From assembly GCA_007695005.1 (NCBI GenBank), contig REEQ01000056.1, positions 1 through 33,892 on the forward strand: 33,892 nt of DNA. The letters run 5' to 3'. Under the pieces are notes generated by a model that saw nothing but the letters and a program-made list of their open reading frames with translations, ran no database searches and was not told the DNA's origin. Origin of the DNA: Wenzhouxiangellaceae bacterium. GTDB lineage: Bacteria; Pseudomonadota; Gammaproteobacteria; Xanthomonadales; Wenzhouxiangellaceae. How positions within the stretch are numbered: the stretch's first letter is position 1; each line of letters opens with the position of its first letter. Positions 1-9,922 of the stretch are shown one piece after another. Made by a program: the position numbers and the translations under genes.

Positions 1-508
1 TGCCCGCACCGGTCTTGACAATGGACTGTGGGAACGTCACCGAATGAGTCGTTCCAGCATAGCGCAGGCGCACCTCGTTAAGCGTGGCGCTGCCGTCGTT
101 GCGGATATCGATGCCGAACCAGCCGCCGGGAGCCGGGTCGCTTTCCGGGTCCAGATCCGTGCCCACCGAGCTATCGCGCACTTCGGTAAAGTGCACCGGA
201 GCGCCAGCCGTGCCGTTGGCCACCAGCCCGCCATCAACCTGGATCCTGACTCCGGAATTCGCCTTGAGCACCGTTCCGGCAGGCACGGTCAAGATGGCGT
301 CAGCCCCGACGGTCAGGGTGCCCGTGACATGGTAGGTCGCACCCGCCTCCAGCGTGGTGTCAGTCGCGATCGCCCCACTGATCTCGATCGCAGACCAGGC
401 CGGCACAGCCAAGGCAAGGGTCAGTGCGACAAGCGCTGCCGCCGCGGCGCGAAGCATGCTTGATGGACACCGCTGGTTCGGCGTTTCGGCTGTCAATGAA
501 TTCAGCAT
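1..508 (-). CDS. Secreted protein with probable beta-solenoid repeats, 5' part only
   Basis: The reading frame stays open from an ATG at 508 to the window edge (169 codons), so the C-terminal part is missing. GGAGGG at 515-520 sits 6 nt before this ATG, which decides the start. An in-frame ATG at 457 has no visible ribosome binding site, but it directly precedes the hydrophobic signal segment (LRAAAAALVALTLALAVPAWSA). The mature part begins IEISGAIATDTT and continues with short alternating segments such as HVTGTLTVGADAILTVPAG and GVRIQVDGGLVANGTAG, then GGWFGIDIRNDGSA. This rhythm of 'tT...tV.aGa.L.v..G' is typical of right-handed beta-helix surface or secreted proteins. The function is unknown. 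The gene is divergent from the symporter gene and shares a regulatory gap with it. I am confident of a secreted protein and moderately confident of the solenoid fold. Confidence 0.75.
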   Translation of the reverse strand, partial: MLNSLTAETPNQRCPSSMLRAAAAALVALTLALAVPAWSAIEISGAIATDTTLEAGATYHVTGTLTVGADAILTVPAGTVLKANSGVRIQVDGGLVANGTAGAPVHFTEVRDSSVGTDLDPESDPAPGGWFGIDIRNDGSATLNEVRLRYAGTTHSVTFPQSIVKTGAG

Positions 509-575
509 GGTGTACCCTCCTTTGACGTGAATTGTCGACGATTGCCGGAAAAAGCCCTCGTCCATTACTAATTTA

Positions 576-620
576 GATCTGATTCAAGTAAATCCCCTTG
601 ACCTGAATCAAACTCAGATC
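576..620. repeat. Nested inverted repeats in the divergent gap
   Basis: GATCTGA (576-582) pairs with TCAGATC (614-620), and TGATTCA (580-586) pairs with TGAATCA (604-610). The two left arms overlap and form one continuous 11-nt arm, while the right arms are separated by AAC. The structure encloses the FNR-like box and may be an operator for one or both divergent genes. It is not followed by a T-run, so it does not look like a terminator. Confidence 0.45.
598..611. promoter_or_regulatory. FNR/ANR-type box candidate
   Basis: The 14-mer TTGACCTGAATCAA matches the FNR/ANR consensus TTGAT-N4-ATCAA at nine of the ten fixed positions. Its centre is 50 bp before the symporter ATG and 97 bp before the start of the divergent secreted protein. 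On the minus strand, a TAAATT hexamer at 570-575 lies where a class II FNR-dependent -10 would be (about 29 nt past the box centre), which favours control of the secreted-protein gene. A CRP-family paralogue such as DNR would bind the same motif. Confidence 0.45.
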
Positions 621-654
621 AGTTCGCCGCAATACGCATCGAAAACTGCCCAGC

Positions 655-2052
655 ATGACAACCGAAACCACCCTGTACGCTGTCCTCACCATTGGCGCGC
701 TCATCCTCGTGGCCAAGTGGATCCGGCGCAAGCTGCGTCTGTTCCAGCGCCTGTTCCTGCCCAGCTCCATCATTGCCGGCACCCTGGCCTTGCTGCTGGG
801 GCCGCAGGTACTCGGCCGCCTGGTCACGGTCGATGGCTTCGAGCAAGGATTGTGGAACGAGGGGCTGATGGAGGTCTGGTCAGCCATGCCCGGTTTGCTG
901 ATCAGCGTGGTTTTCGCCACCTTGTTTCTGGGCAAGTCGATCTCCCCGCCCGGCGAGATCTGGCGCAAGGCCGGGCCCATGGTGGCCCACGGCCAGACCC
1001 TGGCCTGGGGTCAGTACGTGGTCGGTTTGTCTCTGGTTGTGCTGCTGCTGACTCCCTTGACCGGTATTGATCCCATGGCCGGAGCCCTGATCGAGATCGG
1101 CTTCGAGGGCGGACATGGCACGGCGGCCGGACTCGGTGATACCTTCCGGGAACTCGGCTTTGCCAGCGGCGCGGACCTGGCCCTGGGGATGGCGACCTTC
1201 GGGGTCGTGGCGGGCGTGGTCCTTGGCACCGTGCTGATCAACTGGGCAGTCTGGCGCGGCCATCTGGCGGCGCCGGACAAGCTCAGTGACGAGGAAAGCG
1301 AGGCGATGAGCAGCCCGGAAAACATGGATGCCACGGCCCCGGAAGAACGACTTCAAGACCAGTCCATCGAGCCGCTGTCGGTACACCTGGGCTTTGTCGC
1401 GGTCGCCATTGGCCTGGGCTGGCTGCTGCTGGAGGGCATGGTGCTGGCCGAACGGCATTTGCTGATGCCGCTGGGCTGGCCGGAATTGATGGAACACATT
1501 CCCCTGTTTCCGCTGGCCATGATTGGCGGTGTGCTGGTGCAGCTGGCAGGCTCGAAGCTGGGATACGCCCGCCTGATGGACCGGCGCTTGATGAACCGGA
1601 TTGGCGGTGTCGCGCTGGACCTGCTGATCGTGGCCGCCCTGGCCACCTTGTCGCTGCAAGTGCTGGGCGACAACCTGGTCGTGCTGCTGTCCCTGATCCT
1701 GGCCGGGGTGGCCTGGAACCTGTTCGGGTTCCTGGTCCTGGCGCGCTGGATGTTTCCGAGGGACTGGGTGACCAACGGCCTGGCCAACTTCGGCCAGGGC
1801 ATGGGCATGACCGTGGTCGGGCTGTTGCTGGTGCGCATGTCGGACCCGCGCGGACGCAGCGGGGCGATGGAGGCCTTCGGCTACAAGCAGCTGCTGTTCG
1901 AGCCGGTCGTCGGCGGCGGCCTGTTCACCGCCGCCTCGCTGCCCCTGATCTACCAGTTCGGACCGCTTCCAGTGCTGGCCGGGACCAGCGCGCTGATGCT
2001 GATCTGGCTGATCTTCGGGTTGTGGAAATTCGGGCCGGAACGCGGTTCCTGA
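655..2052 (+). CDS. Sodium:glutamate symporter-family (GltS/ESS) transporter
   Basis: The predicted 465-residue inner-membrane protein has about ten to twelve hydrophobic segments. It resembles the GltS family (Na+-coupled glutamate uptake). The N-terminal half has the family-style segment FLPSSIIAGTLALLLGP at about 34-50 and the glycine-rich re-entrant motif FEGGHGTAAGLG at about 150-161. The C-terminal half repeats the pattern with GQGMGMTVVGLLL and EPVVGGGLFTAAS. An internal duplication of this kind is expected in the family. A polar loop rich in Asp and Glu (about 210-235) separates the halves. At 465 residues it is longer than E. coli GltS (401). Substrate specificity cannot be read from the sequence, so the name reflects the family only. 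No strong ribosome binding site precedes the ATG. The gene converges on purF with only 7 nt between stop codons and no visible hairpin. Confidence 0.8.
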   Translation: MTTETTLYAVLTIGALILVAKWIRRKLRLFQRLFLPSSIIAGTLALLLGPQVLGRLVTVDGFEQGLWNEGLMEVWSAMPGLLISVVFATLFLGKSISPPGEIWRKAGPMVAHGQTLAWGQYVVGLSLVVLLLTPLTGIDPMAGALIEIGFEGGHGTAAGLGDTFRELGFASGADLALGMATFGVVAGVVLGTVLINWAVWRGHLAAPDKLSDEESEAMSSPENMDATAPEERLQDQSIEPLSVHLGFVAVAIGLGWLLLEGMVLAERHLLMPLGWPELMEHIPLFPLAMIGGVLVQLAGSKLGYARLMDRRLMNRIGGVALDLLIVAALATLSLQVLGDNLVVLLSLILAGVAWNLFGFLVLARWMFPRDWVTNGLANFGQGMGMTVVGLLLVRMSDPRGRSGAMEAFGYKQLLFEPVVGGGLFTAASLPLIYQFGPLPVLAGTSALMLIWLIFGLWKFGPERGS

Positions 2053-2059
2053 CCGTTTT

Positions 2060-3541
2060 TCAGCCCGTGTTCTGGCGTCGCTCCATGCGCACGGCATCGG
2101 CCCGTCGGGCTTCCAGTTCTTCCAGGTAACCGTGGTCCAGGCCGGTGACGTACTGACCGCTGAAACAGGAGGTATCGAAGCCGGCCAGCTTGCGGTTCTT
2201 GCCGCGCACGGCCGTTTCCAGCGCCTCGAGGTCCTGGTAGATCAAACGATCGGCGCCGATCAGGCGACAGACCTCTTCCTCACTGCGTCCGGCCGCAATC
2301 AGTTCGCTTGCCGCCGGCATATCGATGCCGTATACGTTCGGGTAGCGCACCGGCGGTGAGGCTGAGGCCAGGTAGACCTTGTTGGCCCCGGCTTCGCGGG
2401 CCATCTGGATGATCTGCTTCGATGTCGTACCGCGAACAATGGAGTCATCGACCAACAGAACATTCTTGCGCCGGAATTCCAGCGAGATGGTGTTGAGCTT
2501 GCGCCGCACTGAACGGGCCCGCTCTTCCTGCCCTGGCATGATGAAGGTGCGCCCGATATAGCGGTTCTTCATCAGGCCCTCGCGATACTTGACCCCCAGC
2601 ATGTGAGCCAGTGGCAGGCAGGCGGTGCGACTGGTATCGGGCACCGGGATGACCACGTCGATATCATGGTCCGGCCACTCGCGCAGGATTTTCTCAGCCA
2701 GGGCTTCGCCCATGCGCAGTCGGACCTTGTAGACCGACAGGTCGTCGATCATCGAGTCCGGACGGGCGAAATAGACATACTCGAAAATGCAGGGCGTGTG
2801 TGGTCTGGCTTCCGGGCTGACGTGGCGGTGGAGTTCCCCATCCAGAGTAACCAGTACGCTCTCGCCAGGAGCCAGGTCCGACACCAGACGGAAGTCCAGA
2901 ATATCAAGAACTACGGACTCCGAGGCGATGATGTACTCCTTGCCATCGTCGCTATCGCGCACACCCAGCACGGCCGGTCGGATCCCGTGCGGGTCGCGAA
3001 AACCCAGCAGGCCGACCCCCGCTATCAGGGCAACGGCTGCATATCCGCCACGACAGCGGCGATGAACACCGTCAACCGCGGCAAAGATCTGCTTTGGACC
3101 CAGGGCCAGGTCGGGGCCAGCCACCAGTTCATGAGCCAGACAATTGAGCAGGACTTCAGAGTCGGACTCGGTATTGATATGGCGGCGGTCTTCGTCAAAC
3201 AGCTCAGCACTGAGCCTTTCGGCATTGATCAGATTGCCGTTGTGACCCAGGGCAATGCCGAACGGTGAATTGACATACATCGGCTGCGCTTCGTCGGGCC
3301 GATCACAACCCGCAGTGGGATATCGAACATGACCAATGCCCACATCGCCGGTCAGACCGGCTACCGATCGTTCGCCAAACACATCCCGAACCAGGCCCAT
3401 ACCTTTGGCCGAGCGCATCCGACCGCGATCCAGGGTAGTCATGCCGGCAGCGTCCTGCCCCCGGTGCTGGAGGATGGTCATCGCATCGTAAAGACGCGCT
3501 GCCACCGGCGACTGACCAAAGATTCCTACAATTCCACACAT
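2060..3541 (-). CDS. purF: Amidophosphoribosyltransferase
   Basis: This 493-residue enzyme makes 5-phosphoribosylamine from PRPP and glutamine, the first committed step of purine synthesis. The Ntn-hydrolase nucleophile Cys2 follows the initiator Met (MCGIVGIFG), so no propeptide is present. Arg73 and the Asn101-Gly102 pair of the glutaminase site are present. The PRPP-binding loop VLLVDDSIVRGTT lies at about 361-373, within the type I phosphoribosyltransferase domain. The length is close to that of E. coli PurF (505). There are no cysteines arranged for the Fe-S cluster of the Bacillus-type enzyme. The gene is last in the truA-to-purF run, starting 2 nt after the cvpA stop, the usual cvpA-purF pairing in gammaproteobacteria. 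Confidence 0.97.
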   Translation of the reverse strand: MCGIVGIFGQSPVAARLYDAMTILQHRGQDAAGMTTLDRGRMRSAKGMGLVRDVFGERSVAGLTGDVGIGHVRYPTAGCDRPDEAQPMYVNSPFGIALGHNGNLINAERLSAELFDEDRRHINTESDSEVLLNCLAHELVAGPDLALGPKQIFAAVDGVHRRCRGGYAAVALIAGVGLLGFRDPHGIRPAVLGVRDSDDGKEYIIASESVVLDILDFRLVSDLAPGESVLVTLDGELHRHVSPEARPHTPCIFEYVYFARPDSMIDDLSVYKVRLRMGEALAEKILREWPDHDIDVVIPVPDTSRTACLPLAHMLGVKYREGLMKNRYIGRTFIMPGQEERARSVRRKLNTISLEFRRKNVLLVDDSIVRGTTSKQIIQMAREAGANKVYLASASPPVRYPNVYGIDMPAASELIAAGRSEEEVCRLIGADRLIYQDLEALETAVRGKNRKLAGFDTSCFSGQYVTGLDHGYLEELEARRADAVRMERRQNTG

Positions 3542-3543
3542 TT

Positions 3544-4071
3544 CTAATCTGACTCCAATTCAGCTTCCGCAGGCAGGTCGGCGGTGACCGGCACATGGGC
3601 CTGCAATGATTCCGGAAATTGTGCCACGGCCCAGATCGCCAGCCGCTCGAATTCCGGCAACAAACTTGACTGCTGCCACCAGGGGTCGTCGGGAAAAGGC
3701 GTGAACCGGGCGATGATCACTGCAGCAAGGACAATCGCCAGACCACGCAGTGCACCAAACACGGCACCCAGCAATCGATCCGTCCCGCTCAAACCGGTAC
3801 TCGCGATCAGTTTGCCCAGCAAGTAGTTGACCAAGGCCCCGACAACCAGCACCAGAACGAAGACCCCGACAAAGGCAACAACCAGCCGCGCCGAGGGCAT
3901 CTCGATCCAGCCGTCCATCTGCTCGGCCAACGGCCCGGATGCCTGCAAGGCACAATACACGGCGGCCATCCAGACCAGCAGCGAAAACACCTCGCGAATG
4001 AATCCACGAAACAGACTGACAATCATGGACACCAGCACTATGCCCAGGATCACCAGATCGGGGGTACTCAT
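3544..4071 (-). CDS. cvpA: CvpA family membrane protein
   Basis: This 175-residue protein has four predicted membrane segments (about 6-20, 24-42, 64-88 and 100-122). It carries the CvpA-family features RGFIREVFSLLVWMAA after helix 1 and GTDRLLGAVFGALRG before helix 4. CvpA was named for its need in colicin V production and is linked to envelope integrity. Its molecular activity is not settled. The start codon overlaps the stop of the SPOR gene (ATGA), and purF follows after 2 nt, so translation is probably coupled on both sides. The C-terminal tail is acidic and cytosolic or periplasmic; the sequence does not say which. Confidence 0.93.
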   Translation of the reverse strand: MSTPDLVILGIVLVSMIVSLFRGFIREVFSLLVWMAAVYCALQASGPLAEQMDGWIEMPSARLVVAFVGVFVLVLVVGALVNYLLGKLIASTGLSGTDRLLGAVFGALRGLAIVLAAVIIARFTPFPDDPWWQQSSLLPEFERLAIWAVAQFPESLQAHVPVTADLPAEAELESD

Positions 4072-5045
4072 GGATGCGAAACGACCAGTCCCTCGAGACC
4101 CATGCGGTCGGCAACCTGAGCCAGCAGGGCCTCAGCCTCGGACCGGCTCCCGACCGGGCCAATCCGCACCCGCCAGATCGTGCGGCTACCGGCCTGATCC
4201 TCGTGCAGGAAGCCTGGCAGGTCATGGCTCTGGATCTGGTCACGAAGACGCACGGCATTGCTGCGACTGGCAAAGGAACCCACCTGCGCTGCATAGGCGA
4301 CGCCACCCTCAACACCCGGCGCAGCGAGATCGGTCGGCACCGGACCCGAGCGCACGATCGGGTCGACGCCGGCCACCGTTTGTACAATCTGAGTGCGCGC
4401 CCGCTCGGCGTCTTCTCGAGCTGCATAGGGGCCTGCCACCACCCTGTACAAGGTGGTTTCTCCGCGCACCAGCGGATCGATGCCTGCCAGATGCCCCAGC
4501 CGGCCCAGTCGCTCGACCACCTCTGACGCCGCCTGGCGCGAACCGAAGCTTGCCACCTGCACCAGCCAGGCAGTGAGCGCCGCTTCGACCGCCGCTGGCG
4601 CTGTCTCCTGCCTGGGCAAGCTCGGCTCAGACCTCGGAACGGGGACAGTCTCTGTGATCGGCTCTGTGATCGGCTCTGGCTCCGGATCAGGAGCCTTCTC
4701 TGGCTCATATGTGACGACGTCCAGTTCAGGCAGTGGCTCCGGGTCTGGCTCAGGCAGTGATTCAAGCCGGATCTCTTCTGCCGGCGACTGAACCACAACC
4801 GGCGTCTCCGGAACGAACCGGCCAGGTGCCTCGGCGGTAGATTCCGAGGCGACTCGACGGGCCTGGTCTGGATCCAGCGGCAGTCGTCGAACCGGCGCCC
4901 GATCGCCAGGCGCATCTGGCAGCTCGATGGTCAGCTCGCGCGCCGGGCGATCATCAGGCGCATCGAACAGCATCGGCACGAAGATGACCGCCAGCGCAAT
5001 CAGGATCGTGGCACCGATCAGGCGCTGTTTCAAAACCTTGTCCAT
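4068..5045 (-). CDS. SPOR-domain cell envelope protein (DedD-like) with two SPOR domains
   Basis: This 325-residue protein sits where dedD lies in other gammaproteobacteria (folC-dedD-cvpA-purF). A short cytosolic N-terminus leads into one membrane helix at about 9-27 (LIGATILIALAVIFVPMLF). A long Pro/Glu-rich periplasmic linker follows (about 30-155). Two SPOR-like domains come next: residues about 159-233 (LVQVASFGSRQAA ... LYRVVAGPYAAREDAERA) and about 248-323 (YAAQVGSFASRSNA ... IWRVRIGPVGSRSEAEAL). SPOR domains bind denuded peptidoglycan glycan strands at division sites. E. coli DedD has one such domain, so a tandem pair is unusual for this locus. The gene lies 6 nt after folC and overlaps cvpA by 4 nt. 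Confidence 0.88.
   Translation of the reverse strand: MDKVLKQRLIGATILIALAVIFVPMLFDAPDDRPARELTIELPDAPGDRAPVRRLPLDPDQARRVASESTAEAPGRFVPETPVVVQSPAEEIRLESLPEPDPEPLPELDVVTYEPEKAPDPEPEPITEPITETVPVPRSEPSLPRQETAPAAVEAALTAWLVQVASFGSRQAASEVVERLGRLGHLAGIDPLVRGETTLYRVVAGPYAAREDAERARTQIVQTVAGVDPIVRSGPVPTDLAAPGVEGGVAYAAQVGSFASRSNAVRLRDQIQSHDLPGFLHEDQAGSRTIWRVRIGPVGSRSEAEALLAQVADRMGLEGLVVSHP
4651..4674. repeat. Perfect 12-bp tandem duplication in the SPOR-protein linker
   Basis: TCTGTGATCGGC occurs twice in direct succession and encodes two Pro-Ile-Thr-Glu units on the minus strand. The unit is a multiple of three, so changes in copy number would lengthen or shorten the Pro/Glu-rich linker without breaking the frame. 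The neighbouring linker DNA also repeats TCAGGCAGTG. Confidence 0.7.
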
Positions 5046-5051
5046 GTCATC

Positions 5052-6317
5052 CTATCCGAGCTTTTCCAGTTCCGGCCAGGCTTCGGCGATCGTATGAAAC
5101 GACCCGAATACCACCACCCTACCGCCGCGCCCACAGAATTCGAGTGCACGGCGAACGGCAGATGGGGGTGATTTTACCGTTTCCACGCTACCGGCGACAG
5201 GGACCGCGCCAAGACGGTTCGCCAGCAGCTCGACGGGCAGCGCCCGCACACCCGCCAGCCCGGTCACGATCCAGTGATCAAAGCAGACATCCAGCGTCTT
5301 CGCCATGGCCTCGACATCCTTGTCGGCCAGGGCAGCAAAGACGGCCACGCTGCGTCCTTCAGCGGGGCCAAGGCTGGAAGCAAGGACCCTCGCCGCAGCC
5401 GCATTGTGGGCCACGTCGATCATTACCAGCGGCTGCCTGCTCAAGACTTCCTGGCGACCCGCTAGCCGTGCCTGCCTGATGCCTCTGGCCAACGCGGCCG
5501 GATCACGCACAATTGGCTCACCAAGCTGAAGCAGGGCCAACGCCGCCGCGGCGGCGTTTTCCACCTGGCAAGCACCTCCAAGCGCCGGTATCGGCAGCTC
5601 AAGCTTCAGGGCCTGATGACGCAAACGAAACCCGGAACGATGGCGGCGAACCCGATACTCACGGCCGGAGCGAAGCAGTCTGGCGCCGCCAGCCTCCAGG
5701 ACATCGCTCAATCCAGCCGGCAGGCGACGCTCGGCAACGATCAACGGCCGGCCCGGACGCGCTATGCCTGCCTTTTCGCGCCCGATCGCCAACCGCGTCT
5801 TGCCCAGCCATTCAACATGGTCCAGGCCAATCGAGGTAATCACAGCGACATCCGGATCGACCACGTTGACCGCATCCAGGCGCCCACCCAGGCCCACTTC
5901 AAGAATCAGCAAATCGACCGCTGAGCGCGCTGCAAGATCAAGCGCGGCCAGTGTGATGTGCTCGAAATAAGTCAGCGGCATCCCGGCTCGCACAGCCTCC
6001 ACCCTGGCCAGGGCTTCAGCAATCGCATCATCGTTGGCTGGCTGACCCTGGATACGCATGCGCTCGGCAAAACGCAGCAGGTGCGGCGATGTGTAGGCGA
6101 AGCTGCGATGGCCGGCAGCGCTGGCCATGGCTTCAAGATAGGCAACGGTGGAGCCCTTGCCATTGGTACCCGCAACGGTAATCACCGGCAAGCCATCAAG
6201 GGCCGGATTGAGGCGCTGCAAGACCTGGCGAACACGATCCAGACCGAGCTCGATCCTGGCCTCCGGCGTTCGCTGTTCCAGCCTGGCAAGCCAGCCGGCT
6301 AGCTCGCTGCCGATCAA
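5052..6317 (-). CDS. folC: Bifunctional dihydrofolate synthase/folylpolyglutamate synthase
   Basis: This 421-residue ATP-dependent ligase adds glutamate to dihydropteroate and then to reduced folates. The Mur-ligase-type P-loop AGTNGKGST lies at about 49-57. It is followed by the omega-loop region FAYTSPHLLRFAERMRI, by LDHVEWLG and by the C-terminal domain segment MIDVAHNAAAAR (the DxAHN motif). The start is a TTG at 6317, since no ATG or GTG fits the family's N-terminus. GAGGAG at the end of accD lies 9 nt before it and can serve as the ribosome binding site. The gene begins 6 nt after the accD stop and ends 6 nt before the SPOR gene. The pairing of accD with folC is conserved in gammaproteobacteria. 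Confidence 0.95.
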   Translation of the reverse strand: MIGSELAGWLARLEQRTPEARIELGLDRVRQVLQRLNPALDGLPVITVAGTNGKGSTVAYLEAMASAAGHRSFAYTSPHLLRFAERMRIQGQPANDDAIAEALARVEAVRAGMPLTYFEHITLAALDLAARSAVDLLILEVGLGGRLDAVNVVDPDVAVITSIGLDHVEWLGKTRLAIGREKAGIARPGRPLIVAERRLPAGLSDVLEAGGARLLRSGREYRVRRHRSGFRLRHQALKLELPIPALGGACQVENAAAAALALLQLGEPIVRDPAALARGIRQARLAGRQEVLSRQPLVMIDVAHNAAAARVLASSLGPAEGRSVAVFAALADKDVEAMAKTLDVCFDHWIVTGLAGVRALPVELLANRLGAVPVAGSVETVKSPPSAVRRALEFCGRGGRVVVFGSFHTIAEAWPELEKLG

Positions 6318-6323
6318 CCCTGG

Positions 6324-7271
6324 CTACTCCTCGCTGGCAGGTGCCAGGTCGCCAGACGTCGCCTCGGGATCAGTCCCCGGCTCCGGATCCACCAGTTCTC
6401 CTTCGTGCACCGGCGCTGCGCGCTGCCCAACCAGGAGACTGAGAAGAACATGGACGCGCTTGCGCAAATCGCGACGATCAACGATCTGGTCAATAGCGCC
6501 TTTTTGCAGCAAAAATTCAGCGCGTTGAAACCCTTCAGGCAACTTCTCTCGCACGGTCTGCTCGATCACCCGCGGCCCGGCAAAACCGATCAGGGCGTTG
6601 GGCTCGGCCAGGTTGATGTCACCAAGCATGCCGAGGCTTGCCGATACGCCGCCGGTGGTGGGGTGGGTGAGGATGGAAATGAAAGGCAGACCGCACTCAG
6701 ACATTCGGGCCAGACCCGCCGAGGTCTTGGCCATCTGCATCAAGGAGAACAAGCCCTCCTGCATGCGCGCACCTCCCGATGCGGAAAAGCACACCAGCGG
6801 CAGCTCTCGATCGAGGCACTCGTTGACCGCGACCATGAACTTTTCCCCGACCACAGACCCCATCGACCCGCCCATGAACCTGAAGTCAAAAGCCGCCGCA
6901 ACCAGCGCTGTCTCCAGCACGGTGCCACGCATCACAACCATGGCATCGCGCTCCCCGGTCGCCTTCTGGGTGGCAACGAGTCGGTCGCGATACTTGCGGG
7001 TATCACGAAATCTCAACACATCTACCGGCACCAGCTCGGCACCCAGCTCGACCCGGTCCCCCTCGTCGAGAAACGACTCAAGACGCGCCCGGCCGCTCAA
7101 GGACATGTGGTGCCCGCACTTGGGACAAACGTTGAGATTGCGCTCCAGTTCGGGCTGATAAAGCACGGCGTCGCAGGACTTGCATTTGGTCCAGACCCCG
7201 TCCGGCACCTTGCGGCTCTTGCCGCCCTCGGTACGGATCCGGGCCGGCATCAATTTCTGGAACCAGCTCAT
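6324..7271 (-). CDS. accD: Acetyl-CoA carboxylase carboxyltransferase subunit beta
   Basis: This 315-residue zinc-binding half of the carboxyltransferase works with AccA to move CO2 from biotin carrier protein to acetyl-CoA, giving malonyl-CoA for fatty acid synthesis. A four-cysteine zinc ribbon is seen at Cys30, Cys33, Cys49 and Cys52. The crotonase-like fold follows, with [18 protein letters not shown], the oxyanion region [11 protein letters not shown] and [16 protein letters not shown]. The ending ([19 protein letters not shown]) is a short acidic tail. The start ATG overlaps the trpA stop (ATGA), which implies translational coupling. Family and context leave little doubt. Confidence 0.97.
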   Translation of the reverse strand: MSWFQKLMPARIRTEGGKSRKVPDGVWTKCKSCDAVLYQPELERNLNVCPKCGHHMSLSGRARLESFLDEGDRVELGAELVPVDVLRFRDTRKYRDRLVATQKATGERDAMVVMRGTVLETALVAAAFDFRFMGGSMGSVVGEKFMVAVNECLDRELPLVCFSASGGARMQEGLFSLMQMAKTSAGLARMSECGLPFISILTHPTTGGVSASLGMLGDINLAEPNALIGFAGPRVIEQTVREKLPEGFQRAEFLLQKGAIDQIVDRRDLRKRVHVLLSLLVGQRAAPVHEGELVDPEPGTDPEATSGDLAPASEE

Positions 7272-8103
7272 GTCGTTCTGACTGCCTGCTCAGCGTGAAT
7301 CGGGACGCTATTGTCCATCGCCTCGCGGACCGGGGCAAGGAAATCCCTGCTTGCCGCTACGGCCTCCTCTACCGTGGCGCATTGGTCAAGGCGGTCTACC
7401 AGCGCCGAGCCAATCACCACGGCGTCGGCCACCGCTGCCACCGCTGCGGCCTGGGCCGGCTCCCGAATGCCAAAGCCAACGGCCACCGGCAAATCAATAT
7501 GGCCTCGAACTTTTTCGATCATCGGGGCCAGCGCATCCACGTCCAGGCTGGCAGCACCGGTTACGCCCTTGATCGACACGTAGTAGACGAACCCACCCGC
7601 GAGACGAGCAGCATGATCAAGACGACGCTCAGTCGTAGTCGGTGCAACCAGGAAGATCTGATGAATACCCTGCCCCGCAAGCTGCGCCTTGAGCTCATCG
7701 GCTTCGTCGGCCGGACAATCGACGATCAGCAGCCCATCGACGCCGGCTTCGGCAGCTTCAGCGGAAAAACGCGCCGCACCGCGCCGCTCGATGGGGTTGG
7801 CGTAGCCCATCAGAATGACCGGCGTATCGGCATCTTCGTGTCGGAAGTCCCGAACCATGTCCAGCACCTGCTCCAGCCCAGTACCCTGGGCAAGCGCCCG
7901 CTCGTGGGCATTCTGAATCACAGGACCATCAGCCATGACATCGGAAAACGGCATGCCAATTTCGACCAGATCAGCTCCCGCCGCCACCGCCGCATGCAGC
8001 ACGGGAACGGTCGACTGCGGCTGCGGGTGCCCGGCTGTCACATAGGGCACCAGTGCCACTCTACCGGCGCGCTTGAGCTCGGCAAAACGTCGATCTATAC
8101 GAT

Positions 8104-8107
<4 letters not shown>
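7268..8107 (-). CDS. trpA: Tryptophan synthase alpha chain
   Basis: This 279-residue TIM barrel cleaves indole-3-glycerol phosphate to indole and glyceraldehyde 3-phosphate. Catalytic Glu49 and Asp60 fall exactly at the enterobacterial numbering ([15 protein letters not shown]). The phosphate-site segment [10 protein letters not shown] and the loop [11 protein letters not shown] are present. The start is a TTG at 8107, four bases of which overlap the trpB stop as TTGA. The N-terminal segment [11 protein letters not shown] matches the normal beginning of TrpA, so a later start is unlikely. The gene is coupled to trpB upstream and accD downstream. Confidence 0.96.
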
Positions 8108-9319
<1,212 letters not shown>

Positions 9320-9327
<8 letters not shown>

Positions 9328-9922
9328 GTCTGATGTTCTCCATGAATCGATTGATCAGCTTAACATCCTTGATGCCGGGCTGGATTTCCACGCCGCTGGA
9401 AAGGTCCACAGCGTCCGGCCGCAACAAGCGGCACGCCTCGGCGACATTGTCCGGGTTCAAGCCACCGGCCAGAATCCAGGGTCTATCAAGTTTCGGGATG
9501 CGGTTCCAGTCAAAGCTTTTCCCTGTCCCGCCCAGCTCGCCACTGGCATGTGAATCCAGCAGCAGGGCGTCGGCATTGGCATGGCTACGCCAGCTCTGCT
9601 CGGCATCGGCCATCGCAATGGCCTTGATCCATGGCCTTCCAAAGCCGGCACAGTAGGCTGCACTTTCCTTGCCGTGGAACTGAAGCCAGTCCAGCCTGGC
9701 CTCGGCCAGACAGCGCTCGACCCAGTCCGGATCGGCATCCATAAAAAGCCCGACTCGGCTTACGAAAGGCGGCAATGCCCGACAAATGGTCGCAGCCGCC
9801 TCTGGCGCCAGGAAGCGTCGCGAGGCTTTGACAAAGACCAGGCCGATGGCGTCAACGCCGGCGTCAGCCGCCGCCAGCGCATCCTCGAGCCGGGTGATGC
9901 CGCATATCTTGACCCTGATCAT
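9320..9922 (-). CDS. trpF: Phosphoribosylanthranilate isomerase
   Basis: This 200-residue TIM barrel carries out the Amadori rearrangement of phosphoribosylanthranilate. The catalytic Cys7 is in [11 protein letters not shown]. The general-acid aspartate is seen in [19 protein letters not shown], and the phosphate-binding ends are [12 protein letters not shown] and [14 protein letters not shown]. All family motifs are present and the length is typical. The ATG overlaps the truA stop as ATGA. The truA-trpF order is conserved in Pseudomonas and Xanthomonas relatives. Confidence 0.96.

Noticed and set aside
880-2097. 405-codon open frame antisense to the symporter gene
   Set aside because: It is rich in Gln, His, Arg and Pro without domains, as expected for the antisense shadow of a GC-rich gene. 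Similar long shadows lie antisense to fimV (12219-13472) and the kinase (29208-30827).
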